Shown here: positions 1 through 6,808 of the stretch, piece after piece
Layout: every line of letters starts with the position of its first letter
How positions within the stretch are numbered: position 1 is the first letter of the stretch
Assembly (NCBI GenBank): GCA_036564195.1
Contig: DATCLA010000230.1
Coordinates: 1 to 22,342, forward strand
Length of the DNA: 22,342 nt
Direction: 5' to 3'
DNA from: DATCLA01 sp036564195
Lineage (GTDB): Bacteria; Bacillota; UBA4882; UBA8346
Translations under genes and position numbers: made by a program
Notes under the pieces: generated by a model
Databases searched by the model: none
What the model saw: only the letters and a program-made list of their open reading frames with translations
What the model was told of the DNA's origin: nothing

Positions 1-1
1 C

Positions 2-769
2 TATGAAAGCGTCAGGTATAATAAAAAGCAGCATGTAAAGGACATTACCCATGCAATGTTCATCCTTTTGATTATTTGGGAATTAGCGACCAGAATTTTG
101 AATCTGCTTACGCCAACGCTGTTCCCTGCGCCTGAAAATGTTTTTCAGGTATTCATTACCGACAACCAGCTCATTTTGGAGGGATTATTTAGTTCTTTGT
201 ATTTATTGTTCGTAGGCTTTTCCATTGCCTTGGTCTTAGGTAACTTGCTGGGATTAATTGTGGGATGGAATCAACGTTTAAAAAATGATCTTTATCCGGT
301 TGCTAAAGTTTTATCGCCGATCCCGCCAATGATTTACACTCCCTATCTCATTGCGCTTCTGCCGACTTTCAGCAGCGCCTCCATAGCGGTAGTGGCCTTC
401 GGTTTATTCTGGCCGACCTTTATGAATATGATCAACCAAGTTGGTTCAATAGACAAACGAATTATCGATTCAGCCAAGGCTATGGATGTCAGCACCGCTA
501 CTATGCTGTTCAAAGTAATCCTGCCATATTCGATACCGGGAATTATTAGAGGATTCAGAGTTATGTTCTCATCAATGTTTATGGTACTGGTAATGGCGGA
601 GATGATCGGAGCTCAGTCCGGAATGGGGTTCTTTATTAAGAAATATTCGGATTATGCGGATTATACCCGGGTATTGGCAGGAATAATTTTTGTTGGAATA
701 GTGGTAACCCTCTTAAATGCTTTGATATCAGTGATCGAAAAGCAAGCTGTAAAATGGAGACCAATTTAG
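2..769 (+). CDS. ABC transporter permease, SsuC/TauC-like (5' end outside window)
   Basis: Inner-membrane permease of a binding-protein-dependent ABC importer, of the family that carries nitrate, sulfonates, taurine or pyrimidine precursors. The reading frame is open from base 2, so the gene starts before the window; the Met at 56 is internal and the residues before it (YESVRYNKKQHVKDITHA) fit the short cytoplasmic lead-in of this family. Several hydrophobic helices are visible. The cytoplasmic EAA loop that docks on the ATPase lies about two thirds along (IDSAKAMDVSTATMLFKVIL, then PYSIPGIIRG). The C-terminus is normal. Substrate cannot be read from a permease alone, and the ATPase and binding protein are not in view. 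A terminator at 876-914 closes the transcript. Confidence 0.88.
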   Translation, partial: YESVRYNKKQHVKDITHAMFILLIIWELATRILNLLTPTLFPAPENVFQVFITDNQLILEGLFSSLYLLFVGFSIALVLGNLLGLIVGWNQRLKNDLYPVAKVLSPIPPMIYTPYLIALLPTFSSASIAVVAFGLFWPTFMNMINQVGSIDKRIIDSAKAMDVSTATMLFKVILPYSIPGIIRGFRVMFSSMFMVLVMAEMIGAQSGMGFFIKKYSDYADYTRVLAGIIFVGIVVTLLNALISVIEKQAVKWRPI

Positions 770-781
770 CCAAAGCGGGGG

Positions 782-886
782 ACGGTTCTGGATATTGTCT
801 CCAATCACGGACATCTTCAGTTCATCGCGATTGAACCGGCCCAGTTGTCAAGATCTGATGAAGATGATGAAATTTATCCGGGATAA
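782..886 (+). pseudogene. Short remnant reading frame, family unknown
   Basis: Directly after the permease stop and in the same frame, 34 codons read as protein-like sequence (TVLDIVSNHGHLQFIAIEP, then AQLSRSDEDDEIYPG) before TAA. A second protein-like stretch (DLMKMMKFIRDKYKGRLSR) continues in another frame at 852-920. There is no start codon or ribosome binding site. Together they look like a frameshifted leftover of a downstream operon gene. I do not recognise the family. It could be chance coding in non-coding DNA. Confidence 0.25.
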
Positions 887-914
887 ATATAAAGGGCGGT
901 TGTCCCGGATTTTT
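876..914 (+). terminator. Rho-independent terminator after the permease
   Basis: Perfect 8-bp stem ATCCGGGA (876-883) with TCCCGGAT (903-910), followed by TTTTT. It ends the transcript that carries the permease and covers the end of the remnant frame. Confidence 0.7.
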
Positions 915-954
915 AGGTAATTAATTACGGATGGCTGTTATATAGGTACTATCG

Positions 955-993
955 AAAATGACCCACTCTTAATAAACCAAGCTGGGTCATTTT
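955..993. repeat. Perfect 11-bp inverted repeat, possible bidirectional terminator
   Basis: AAAATGACCCA at 955-965 and TGGGTCATTTT at 983-993 are exact inverted copies around a 17-base loop. Read on + the stem is followed by TTTTACTTTTA-like sequence, so it can act as a terminator in either direction. It sits between two gene remnants, so it may instead be a scar or end of a lost mobile element; no transposase is present. Confidence 0.5.
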
Positions 994-1085
994 ACTTTTA
1001 TAATATAAGTAAACAGATTTATCTACTCACATTATATTTGCCTAAAGAATACAATATTTTCAGCTTGAAGTAAAGGGACTAACAC

Positions 1086-1265
1086 ATGAAGGAGCTGAGA
1101 GTGTTGATTGAGAGTGTGACGATCTTAGGAGGGTGTGGTCGAAACGGGGAACTTGAACCAATAGAACGGACCGAACTTAAAATGGGAGATGTCGTAAGTA
1201 TCGTAGGGCCGACCGGTTCGGGAAAGACTACGTTAATCAATGATATCGAACTATTAGCCGATAAG
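1086..1265 (+). pseudogene. N-terminal remnant of an ABC-type ATPase
   Basis: About 60 codons of a P-loop ATPase are preserved: a Walker A motif GPTGSGKTT at residues 41-49, preceded by MGDVVSIV and followed by LINDIELLADKN. A ribosome binding site (AAAGGGA, 1072-1078) precedes the ATG, so a short product could still be made; the open frame runs on to 1334 with unrelated codons. The signature motif, Walker B and the rest of the domain are absent. Homology stops at about 1260-1268, where sequence in another frame becomes a cysteine desulfurase C-terminus. This indicates a deletion or rearrangement that joined two genes. Confidence 0.6.
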
Positions 1266-1570
1266 AATCGGGGCGGCGTTCTTCTACTGAAAATGTGCCG
1301 GGATTTGTCGGATTTGGAGCAGCTGCTGAGATAGCCGTTGCGGAGATGTCCGGGGAAGCGGCCCGGCTGGTCCAGTTGCGGGAGCGGCTAATTCAAGGGA
1401 TCCAAGCAAAAATCGCCAATGCTTATGTAATCGGTCAACCTTATTACCGGCTACCCGGTCATATCTGCCTGGGTTTCTCCGGCCGGGAAGGCGAAGCCAT
1501 CAAACTATGTAAACAGAACCTTCGATGGATTGCAGGTTCGCATCGAAGGGTTGTGGATCGGGTAAGTTAA
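1265..1570 (+). pseudogene. C-terminal remnant of a cysteine desulfurase (NifS/IscS type)
   Basis: From 1265 the frame encodes hallmark C-terminal desulfurase sequence: ESGRRSSTENVPG, matching the family block RSGTENVPG, then FVGFGAAAEIA and RLPGHICLGFSGREGEAIKL. After EGEAIKL the homology ends, so the mobile-loop cysteine segment (family SSGSACS) is missing, as is the whole N-terminal PLP-lysine half. An in-frame stop TAA at 1262-1264 lies just before the homology. The piece is not functional. Its presence near an IscR-like gene (2852-3301) suggests that an iron-sulfur or sulfur-transfer locus once stood here. Confidence 0.65.
1519..1549. repeat. 9-bp inverted repeat at the end of the desulfurase remnant
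   Basis: CCTTCGATG (1519-1527) and CATCGAAGG (1541-1549) are perfect inverted copies around 13 bases. There is no T-run, so a terminator is unlikely. It marks the point where desulfurase homology stops and may be a rearrangement scar. Confidence 0.35.
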
Positions 1571-1712
1571 AGTTTGAGAGAGTAAAAATGGGTAACTCTT
1601 TGCAACAACAAGAAAACTAGCCGGAACAGAGTTGCTTGTCGTTTTCCAGAGAAGCTGTCTTTATATTAAATGACAGCGTTTTAACCTTCTAACCCATTTT
1701 CTGTTTTTGCTA

Positions 1713-1741
1713 TTGACAAGAGATTTTTATTCAAATATAAT
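1713..1741 (+). promoter_or_regulatory. Consensus sigma-A promoter of the tetR gene
   Basis: TTGACA (1713-1718), a 17-base spacer, and TATAAT (1736-1741): both hexamers are perfect consensus. The predicted start site at about 1748 leaves a leader of less than 30 bases before the ATG. Confidence 0.85.
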
Positions 1742-1774
1742 GAGTATATACTCAGTGAGTTCAAAGTCAGTGAG
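1741..1774 (+). promoter_or_regulatory. Probable TetR autoregulatory operator
   Basis: A perfect 14-bp palindrome TGAGTATATACTCA (1741-1754) overlaps the end of the -10 box and the start site. It shares its right arm with a second palindrome ACTCA-G-TGAGT (1750-1760). TCAGTGAG occurs at 1752-1759 and again at 1767-1774, just before the ATG. Tight palindromes over the start site are typical of TetR operators, so self-repression is likely. Confidence 0.6.
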
Positions 1775-2368
1775 ATGAAAAAAGTAAACCGTCAAGAACA
1801 GAAAGAACATACCCACCGCCATCTAATTGAAGTTGCCTTTCAACAATTGGCCGAGCATGGCTTAATAGCCACCCGGACGGCGGATATCGCTAAAGCAGCC
1901 AAGGTGTCTCACGGGACTATATTTGTCCATTTTCCAACTAAAGAGGAGCTTTTAACCGCGGTCATCGAAGAGTTCGGCGCTCGAATTGCCCTTCGCCTTC
2001 ATGAACTCGCCGCTAACGGCGGCGGAGTGCGACAGGTTTTAGAAGCTTACCTGGAAGGGTTAACCGAGTACGAACCTTTTTATAGCCGTCTGGTTATGGA
2101 GGGCCATCTGCTCCCGGAACGCTCCCGTAATACGCTGGTAATGATTCAATCGGCGCTCTCCTTTCATCTTTGTCAAGCGCTTGAGCGGGAAACTGCTGAG
2201 GGGAAAATCCGCCCGTTCCCGACTCATTTGCTCTTTAACACCTGGATTGGATTGATCCATTACTATTTAACCAACCGGGATTTATTCGCTCCAGGTGAAT
2301 CAATTTTAAAACGATATGGCACGGACTTGCTGAACTATTTCTTAAATTTGCTGGCAAAGGAGGAATAG
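1775..2368 (+). CDS. TetR/AcrR family transcriptional regulator
   Basis: A 197-residue DNA-binding repressor of usual TetR length. The N-terminal three-helix domain is clear: HLIEVAFQQLAEHGLIATRT, then DIAKAAKVSHGTIFVHFPTK (recognition helix about residues 42-52), then EELL. The C-terminal half is helical and variable, as expected of a ligand-binding and dimer domain. The ATG at 1775 is kept because the promoter and palindromic operator end just before it; the ribosome binding site is weak. The ligand and targets are unknown. The next intact gene downstream, a zinc-ribbon protein, has its own upstream region, so the regulator may mainly control itself or a lost neighbour. Confidence 0.85.
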   Translation: MKKVNRQEQKEHTHRHLIEVAFQQLAEHGLIATRTADIAKAAKVSHGTIFVHFPTKEELLTAVIEEFGARIALRLHELAANGGGVRQVLEAYLEGLTEYEPFYSRLVMEGHLLPERSRNTLVMIQSALSFHLCQALERETAEGKIRPFPTHLLFNTWIGLIHYYLTNRDLFAPGESILKRYGTDLLNYFLNLLAKEE

Positions 2369-2370
2369 CC

Positions 2371-2556
2371 TGTTGCAAATTATCTCTGCAAGCCCGGCGT
2401 TGTTACGGGCATTTAGGTGGAAAGCTTGGCGAACGGCTTTTTGAAAGACTGATTGAACTGGATTGACTTAAATTATGCGAGGATAGAGCGGCAGGATACG
2501 AAATCACTGAAACCGCTAATCAGGAATTGCCAAAATTAGGCGTAAATTTCGATTAA
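2371..2556 (+). pseudogene. Remnant of an ArsR-type regulator, interrupted by TGA
   Basis: One frame gives ARRCYGHLGGKLGERLFERL, then IELD, a TGA stop at 2464-2466, then LKLCEDRAAGYEITETANQE and LPKLGVNFD before TAA at 2554. This matches the C-terminal half of winged-helix ArsR proteins, which read (R)xCYDHLAGxLG, then lexLGWL, then xYxLTxxGxxxLxxLG. The stop replaces the conserved Trp (TGG to TGA). The N-terminal HTH half is missing and the fragment begins right after tetR. Family assignment rests on motif memory, but the match along about 60 codons is good. Confidence 0.6.
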
Positions 2557-2590
2557 TACTATACTAATTTGATTAACACTATACTAATTT
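2551..2590 (+). repeat. Tandem 20-bp direct repeat upstream of the zinc-ribbon gene
   Basis: Two adjacent 20-base units, 2551-2570 and 2571-2590, both of the form GATTAAYACTATACTAATTT, differ at one base. Each contains TATACT, a possible -10 box, at 2560-2565 and 2580-2585. The array ends two bases before the ribosome binding site, so it is probably a duplicated promoter or operator unit. Confidence 0.65.
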
Positions 2591-2608
2591 CGAAAGGAGT
2601 CTTGAAAG

Positions 2609-2848
2609 ATGAAAATATGTATTGCCTGCGGTATGCCAATGGAAAAACCGGCGGATTATGCAAAGGGAGACCCAACCAAAGATTATTGCGTTCACTGCGC
2701 CCGGCCTGACGGAACAATGCAGTCATATGAAGAAAAACTCACCTCCTTAACGGGATTTATTATCAAAACCCAGGGGTTAGATGAAAATGCCGCCCGTAAC
2801 GCGGCCCGGGGAATGATGGCGAAGCTTCCGGCATGGCAAAATAGTTAA
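2609..2848 (+). CDS. Small putative zinc-ribbon protein
   Basis: A 79-residue soluble protein with one N-terminal zinc ribbon: Cys4-x2-Cys7 (CIACGMPM) and Cys27-x2-Cys30 (DYCVHCARPDG). A short helical tail follows (MQSYEEKLTSLTGFII). It fits the family of small bacterial putative zinc-ribbon proteins whose C-termini resemble this one; function is unknown. The start is fixed by a good ribosome binding site, AAAGGAG, eight to nine bases before the ATG. Upstream lie the 20-bp tandem repeat and the ArsR remnant. It converges on the iscR-like gene with only 3 bases between the two stops. Confidence 0.8.
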   Translation: MKICIACGMPMEKPADYAKGDPTKDYCVHCARPDGTMQSYEEKLTSLTGFIIKTQGLDENAARNAARGMMAKLPAWQNS

Positions 2849-2851
2849 TAG

Positions 2852-3301
2852 TCAAATAAAATACATCGGTTCTTCAGGCACTATTGCTTTAGCCCGGATA
2901 ACTAAATCTTGAAGGGTGGTTCCGTCCAGGAATTCATTGATCTTGTCCCGCAGTTCCTCCCAGAATGACCGGGTAATACAATAATTCTCGCGTTCGCAGT
3001 ATGGTCCGTCGGATGGTTCACCGACACAATAAACGGGAACAATCGGACCTTCTAAAGAACGTAGAATTTCTCCAACTGTAATTTGATTGGCGGGGCGGTT
3101 TAGTTCATAACCGCCTTGGGCCCCCCGGGAAGCCCTTACCAACCCTGATTTGCGCAAGCTGGTGAAGACCTGCTCCAGATAAGATTCGGAGATACCTTGA
3201 CGCTCGGCGATAACCCGTAAAGCCATCGGCCCTTCGGTAGCATGCAACGCCATATCGACCAGCGCCCTTAATCCATAACGGCCTCGGGTGGAAACTTGCA
3301 T
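2852..3301 (-). CDS. iscR: Rrf2/IscR-family transcriptional regulator
   Basis: A 149-residue winged-helix regulator. The N-terminal DNA-binding domain is typical (MQVSTRGRYGLRALVDMAL, then the recognition region ISESYLEQVFTSLRKSGLV and the wing RGAQGGYEL). Three cysteines at residues 92, 102 and 108 (YCVGEPSDGPYCERENYC) match the position of the cluster-binding cysteines of IscR-like proteins, so it may bind an iron-sulfur cluster and report on cluster supply. CymR-type members lack these. It stands alone, with a promoter at 3352-3380 and divergent from larE; the desulfurase usually next to such genes is present only as a remnant at 1265-1570. The gene symbol is by family resemblance. Confidence 0.8.
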   Translation of the reverse strand: MQVSTRGRYGLRALVDMALHATEGPMALRVIAERQGISESYLEQVFTSLRKSGLVRASRGAQGGYELNRPANQITVGEILRSLEGPIVPVYCVGEPSDGPYCERENYCITRSFWEELRDKINEFLDGTTLQDLVIRAKAIVPEEPMYFI

Positions 3302-3351
3302 AATGTTACCTCTTTTCGTTAATACATAGTAAAATGATAGGATTTAGATAA

Positions 3352-3380
3352 ATTCTAACATAAATAACTACTATTTTCAA
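3352..3380 (-). promoter_or_regulatory. Promoter of the iscR-like gene
   Basis: On the minus strand, TTGAAA (3375-3380), a 17-base spacer and TAGAAT (3352-3357) lie about 50 bases before the ATG. An Rrf2-type operator may overlap here but I see no clear palindrome. Confidence 0.55.
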
Positions 3381-3501
3381 GGATAGTCGCAAACCAAAAT
3401 TTTATTTGCCAAAGTTTGTAGGTTTAACTTGATTGCTAATCTTGGCTACGGTAAAATATTCTTATTCCGATTTTCTTTCTTATATTTTGGGGGAATGGGC
3501 T

Positions 3502-4227
3502 TTGAATAAACTGGAGAAGCTTAAAGAGTTGTTAAAGCCGTTGCCTGGGGCGGTAATCGCTTATTCCGCAGGAGTGGACAGCACTTTTTTAACTGTTGTC
3601 GCCCGGGAGGTATTGGGAGAACAGGCCTTAGCGGTAACGGCCGTGTCTCCGACTTATCCGGAACAGCAACTCTCCGACGCCAGAGAAGTGGCGGCCCGTT
3701 TTAAAATAAACCACATGGCCTTGTTTCAGGAATTAAAAAAGATTGCCGAGGCAAAGGGTGGTTGGGTGCTGATGGATGGGGCGAATCTGGATGATTTATC
3801 CGACCATCGCCCCGGGCACAGGGCAGCAAAGGAACTGGGAGTGCGTAGTCCTTTACAGGAAGTTGGTATGACTAAACAGGAGATCCGAGATTTTTCAAAA
3901 GAATTGTCTTTGCCGACCTGGGATAAACCGGCTTATGCCTGCCTGGCTTCCAGGGTTCCCTATGGGAACGAGATTACTCCTGCCGTTTTAAAAAGAATCG
4001 AGCTGGCCGAGAATTTTTTAACCTCCCTTGGTTTAGTTCAGATTCGGGTTCGAGACCATTTCCCCTTGGCCAGGATCGAAGTTGGTAAAACCGAGTTGGA
4101 TTTGGCCTGGGGCAACCGGGATTTAATCAGTCGGAAACTGCATGAAATCGGCTATCCTTACGTCACCCTAGATCTGGACGGTTTTCGTTCCGGAAGCATG
4201 AATGAGGTTATTATAAAGAAGGAATGA
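3502..4227 (+). CDS. larE: LarE-like ATP-dependent sulfur transferase with an internal deletion
   Basis: LarE is a PP-loop ATPase that adenylates the nickel-pincer precursor and transfers sulfur to it, for lactate racemase and related LarA enzymes. Family blocks are present: the PP-loop AYSAGVDSTFL (residues 20-30), MDGANLDDLSDHRPG, PTWDKPAYACLASRVPYG and the C-terminal YVTLDLDGFRSGSMNE. The single cysteine, in ACLASR, corresponds to the sulfur-donating or cluster-ligating position. Two oddities: SGGxDS is SAGVDS, and about 29 residues are missing between NHM and ALFQEL (junction near 3717), including the usual NPxxRCYYCK block. I chose TTG 3502, giving 241 residues, because it starts NKLEKLKELLK as in relatives and follows GGGGGAA; ATG 3433 is the alternative. 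Activity is doubtful. No larA, larB or larC is in the window. Confidence 0.75.
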   Translation: MNKLEKLKELLKPLPGAVIAYSAGVDSTFLTVVAREVLGEQALAVTAVSPTYPEQQLSDAREVAARFKINHMALFQELKKIAEAKGGWVLMDGANLDDLSDHRPGHRAAKELGVRSPLQEVGMTKQEIRDFSKELSLPTWDKPAYACLASRVPYGNEITPAVLKRIELAENFLTSLGLVQIRVRDHFPLARIEVGKTELDLAWGNRDLISRKLHEIGYPYVTLDLDGFRSGSMNEVIIKKE

Positions 4228-4231
4228 AGCG

Positions 4232-4266
4232 TAAAAAGAGCCGTCCTTGTAAAAGCGAGGACGGTC
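4232..4266 (-). terminator. Terminator of the leftward glycan operon
   Basis: A stem of about 10 bp pairs 4240-4249 with 4256-4265 (core CCGTCCT/AGGACGG, GU pairs at the edges). On the minus strand it is followed by TCTTTTT. It lies between the convergent larE and mutase genes and may also slow rightward transcription. Confidence 0.75.
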
Positions 4267-4338
4267 TGACTTCACTAAACCTATAAATTGCAAGCAGGTA
4301 AAACATTCAGGATAGCAAGGGCTTGATGAAAGCCTTTT

Positions 4339-5703
4339 TCAAGCGACCTTTAACGGATTAATCGATTTCGCTAATTCTTTTTTAATCCGTTCAAGGCCCT
4401 CCGGAGTTTTGGCTTCACAACGCACAATTAATTCCGGTCCGGTATTGGACGCCCGAACCAACCCCCAACCGTCCTCAAACCGGACCCGGATCCCGTCAAT
4501 ATCGATGATCGGATGGCCCAGTGCTTTAAAGTAGGAGGTTGCTTGTTCGACATAAAATCGTTTTTCTTTCTCGGAGCATTCGACGCGGATTTCAGGTGTA
4601 GCATAGGTCTTTGGCACGTCCGCTAAAAGTTCGCTTAAGGGCTTATTATTTTCCGACAGAATCCGGAGCAGCCTGGCACAGGTATAAAGCGCATCGTCGA
4701 AGCCAAAGTATTCATCAGCAAAGAACATGTGGCCTGACATTTCACCGGTAAAGACCGCATTTAACTCCTTCATTTTTGCTTTAATCAGCGAATGACCCGT
4801 CTTATAAAAAAATGGTTTCCCGCCCAGCCGTTTAATTTCGTCCACTAATGTTTCGGAACATTTAACCTCCACAATGGCTGGAGTTCCGGGGTATTTGGGT
4901 AAAATTTCCCGCCAAAAGAGAATCATCAGTAGATCGCCCCAGATAATGTTGGTATGGTTATCGACGACGCCGATCCGGTCCCCGTCACCGTCAAAACTTA
5001 CGCCAAGATCGGCCCGGTTTGCTTTGACCGTTTTAATAAGATCCGTTAAATTTTCCGGTTTGGTCGGATCCGGAAAATGATTTGGAAAATCGGGATTTGA
5101 GTCACAATAAATAGGAATGACCTCACAATTTAATTCCTTTAAAAGTCGTGGCGCAAAAAGACCCGCCGTACCATTTCCGCAATCTACCACTACTTTGAGG
5201 CAGCGTCCCGAAAGTTTGATTTTTTCCGTAATCATCCGGATATAATCGTTTACCGGTGAAAGGGGTGTTAATTTTCCCTCTCCCTTTTCAAAATCGTTGC
5301 TTTGGATTAGTTTAAGGAGCTGTTGAAGTTCTTCTCCATATAACGTTCTGCCGTCATACTGGACTTTAAACCCGTTGTAGTTTGCCGGGTTATGGCTGGC
5401 GGTAATCATTATTCCTGATTTAATCTGAAAAAGATAGGTCGAATAATAGAATATAGGCGTCACTACCACGCCAATATCTTTGACATTAATTCCGGTTTCT
5501 AACAACCCCTTCACCAGGTTGTTGAAGAGGGTGGGAGATGATTTCCGGTTATCTCTTCCGACAATCGCTTCGGTTTCGCCCTTTCGTTTAATAAAAGTTC
5601 CGAAGGCTTTTCCAATCAGCTCGGCATCATTAATATCCAGATCATCCGGATAAATACCGCGGATATCATACTGCCTGAAAATTGATTCATGGATCCGGTT
5701 CAA
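4339..5703 (-). CDS. Phosphomannomutase/phosphoglucomutase (alpha-D-phosphohexomutase)
   Basis: Interconverts hexose-6-phosphate and hexose-1-phosphate, with mannose and/or glucose as substrate. All four active-site loops are seen: the phosphoserine loop TASHNPANYNGFK (Ser about 103), the metal loop DGDGDR (about 238-243), the sugar loop GEMSGH (about 320-325) and the phosphate loop RASNTGPE (about 417-424). The 454-residue length is normal for the PMM/PGM group. An ATG lies 15 bases upstream, but GGAGGG overlaps it and sits 7 bases before TTG 5703, whose product starts NRIHESIFRQYDIRG, so TTG is the better start. It is the last gene of the operon. Next to a GH130 phosphorylase it could take mannose-1-phosphate to mannose-6-phosphate for glycolysis, or run in reverse for sugar-nucleotide synthesis. 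Confidence 0.9.
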   Translation of the reverse strand: MNRIHESIFRQYDIRGIYPDDLDINDAELIGKAFGTFIKRKGETEAIVGRDNRKSSPTLFNNLVKGLLETGINVKDIGVVVTPIFYYSTYLFQIKSGIMITASHNPANYNGFKVQYDGRTLYGEELQQLLKLIQSNDFEKGEGKLTPLSPVNDYIRMITEKIKLSGRCLKVVVDCGNGTAGLFAPRLLKELNCEVIPIYCDSNPDFPNHFPDPTKPENLTDLIKTVKANRADLGVSFDGDGDRIGVVDNHTNIIWGDLLMILFWREILPKYPGTPAIVEVKCSETLVDEIKRLGGKPFFYKTGHSLIKAKMKELNAVFTGEMSGHMFFADEYFGFDDALYTCARLLRILSENNKPLSELLADVPKTYATPEIRVECSEKEKRFYVEQATSYFKALGHPIIDIDGIRVRFEDGWGLVRASNTGPELIVRCEAKTPEGLERIKKELAKSINPLKVA

Positions 5704-5775
5704 TTTACATCCCTCCATATCAATATAATAGTTACAGTCACAATGCCATAGAATAATCCGTTTTTGTTGAGCGGT

Positions 5776-6807
5776 TTAGCCCATAAATTTGTTTATTTTT
5801 AAAGTTGAGATCCAGTATGAAATAAGACTTTCTGCACCCATATTAAGGTTAATACCCTGTTCTGTCAACCCGTCGTAACATCCGCCGCTAACCGGATCGA
5901 CTACCATGATTCCCTTGGAGTTTGCACCATGGTACCAATCATAACAAATTTTGGCATTTTGGAGGTAATTCAGATTCCCGGTAATTTCAAATGCCTCCAG
6001 ATAGGTTAGAATCGCTCCACAGGTCTCAATGGGCTGCTCGTCAAAGGCAGCCGGATTTTCGCCTTTTCTAAACCAGCCGTGGCAGCCGATGGGCTTGAAA
6101 TAACCATCCTTTAAGGTTAACTTGCCAAGAAACGCCAGGCTTTCTTCGGCCACATCCAAAAACCTTGGCTCTCCTGTAACCCGGAAAGCTGTAAAAAGTG
6201 ACCAAGGTAGGATATGGTTACTGTAGGTGACAATGTTTTCAAACCAATTCCATCCGTTATCTTTGTATTCCTCATAGTGGCCGCAAAGCGACCGGGCTAT
6301 GGCCTTCACCAAGTCTTTCGCTTCGTCAGCTACCAGATAGGCCAGACCGATGAGGGAGTATGCTTTGGCCCGCGGTGATTTAAGGGAGGAGACATGGGGA
6401 ATGGCACCATTCAAAAGGTGTGAAAAACCATGTTTCATCCCTTGAGGCGCAGCTGTGCTGGATACTGCGTATCCTAAAGCCAAGAGGCAACGGCCGAAAC
6501 AATCCTCCGACCCTTCCTCATCAAGCCATTTCCGGTCATAACCCATTACATTTTTAAACATCCCTACGGAATTCCGGGCATTCAGAAGAAATGAAGCATA
6601 GCGGTATACCAGATCCAGATATTTTTTCTTTCCAGAACGTTCATAAAGCATCAAGGCCATGATTAACGCCCGGGCATTGTCGTCAGTAGTATAGCCATGA
6701 CGGGGGTCTGGAATACCGAATTTTCCATGCTGCAGCATACCGGTATCATCCGTAAGCCGGAAAATATAATCATCGTTTATCACCACGTGAGACACTGGTT
6801 TTTCCAT
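5776..6807 (-). CDS. Six-hairpin (alpha/alpha-toroid) glycosidase-like protein
   Basis: A 343-residue soluble protein with the look of an (alpha/alpha)6 six-hairpin fold: repeated helical pairs with aromatic- and Gly-rich turns, such as GYTTDDNARALIMALMLYE, then DCFGRCLLALGYAVS, NWFENIVTYSNHILPWSLF and DEQPIETCGAILTYLEAFE. No signal peptide is seen, so it is probably cytoplasmic. Such proteins are found beside, or fused to, GT4 glycosyltransferases in GH130 clusters; the reaction is not known to me. It starts one base after the GT4 stop codon, so the two are translationally coupled and probably act on the same glycan. Acidic residues in TTDDNAR and DEQPIE are candidates for catalysis by position only. 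It could also be an epimerase or lyase-like toroid. Confidence 0.7.
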   Translation of the reverse strand: MEKPVSHVVINDDYIFRLTDDTGMLQHGKFGIPDPRHGYTTDDNARALIMALMLYERSGKKKYLDLVYRYASFLLNARNSVGMFKNVMGYDRKWLDEEGSEDCFGRCLLALGYAVSSTAAPQGMKHGFSHLLNGAIPHVSSLKSPRAKAYSLIGLAYLVADEAKDLVKAIARSLCGHYEEYKDNGWNWFENIVTYSNHILPWSLFTAFRVTGEPRFLDVAEESLAFLGKLTLKDGYFKPIGCHGWFRKGENPAAFDEQPIETCGAILTYLEAFEITGNLNYLQNAKICYDWYHGANSKGIMVVDPVSGGCYDGLTEQGINLNMGAESLISYWISTLKINKFMG

Positions 6808-6808
6808 C

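Noticed and set aside
955..1620. An intact insertion sequence suspected because of the inverted repeat and scarred genes
   Set aside because: No transposase frame and no matching pair of terminal repeats with a target duplication were found.
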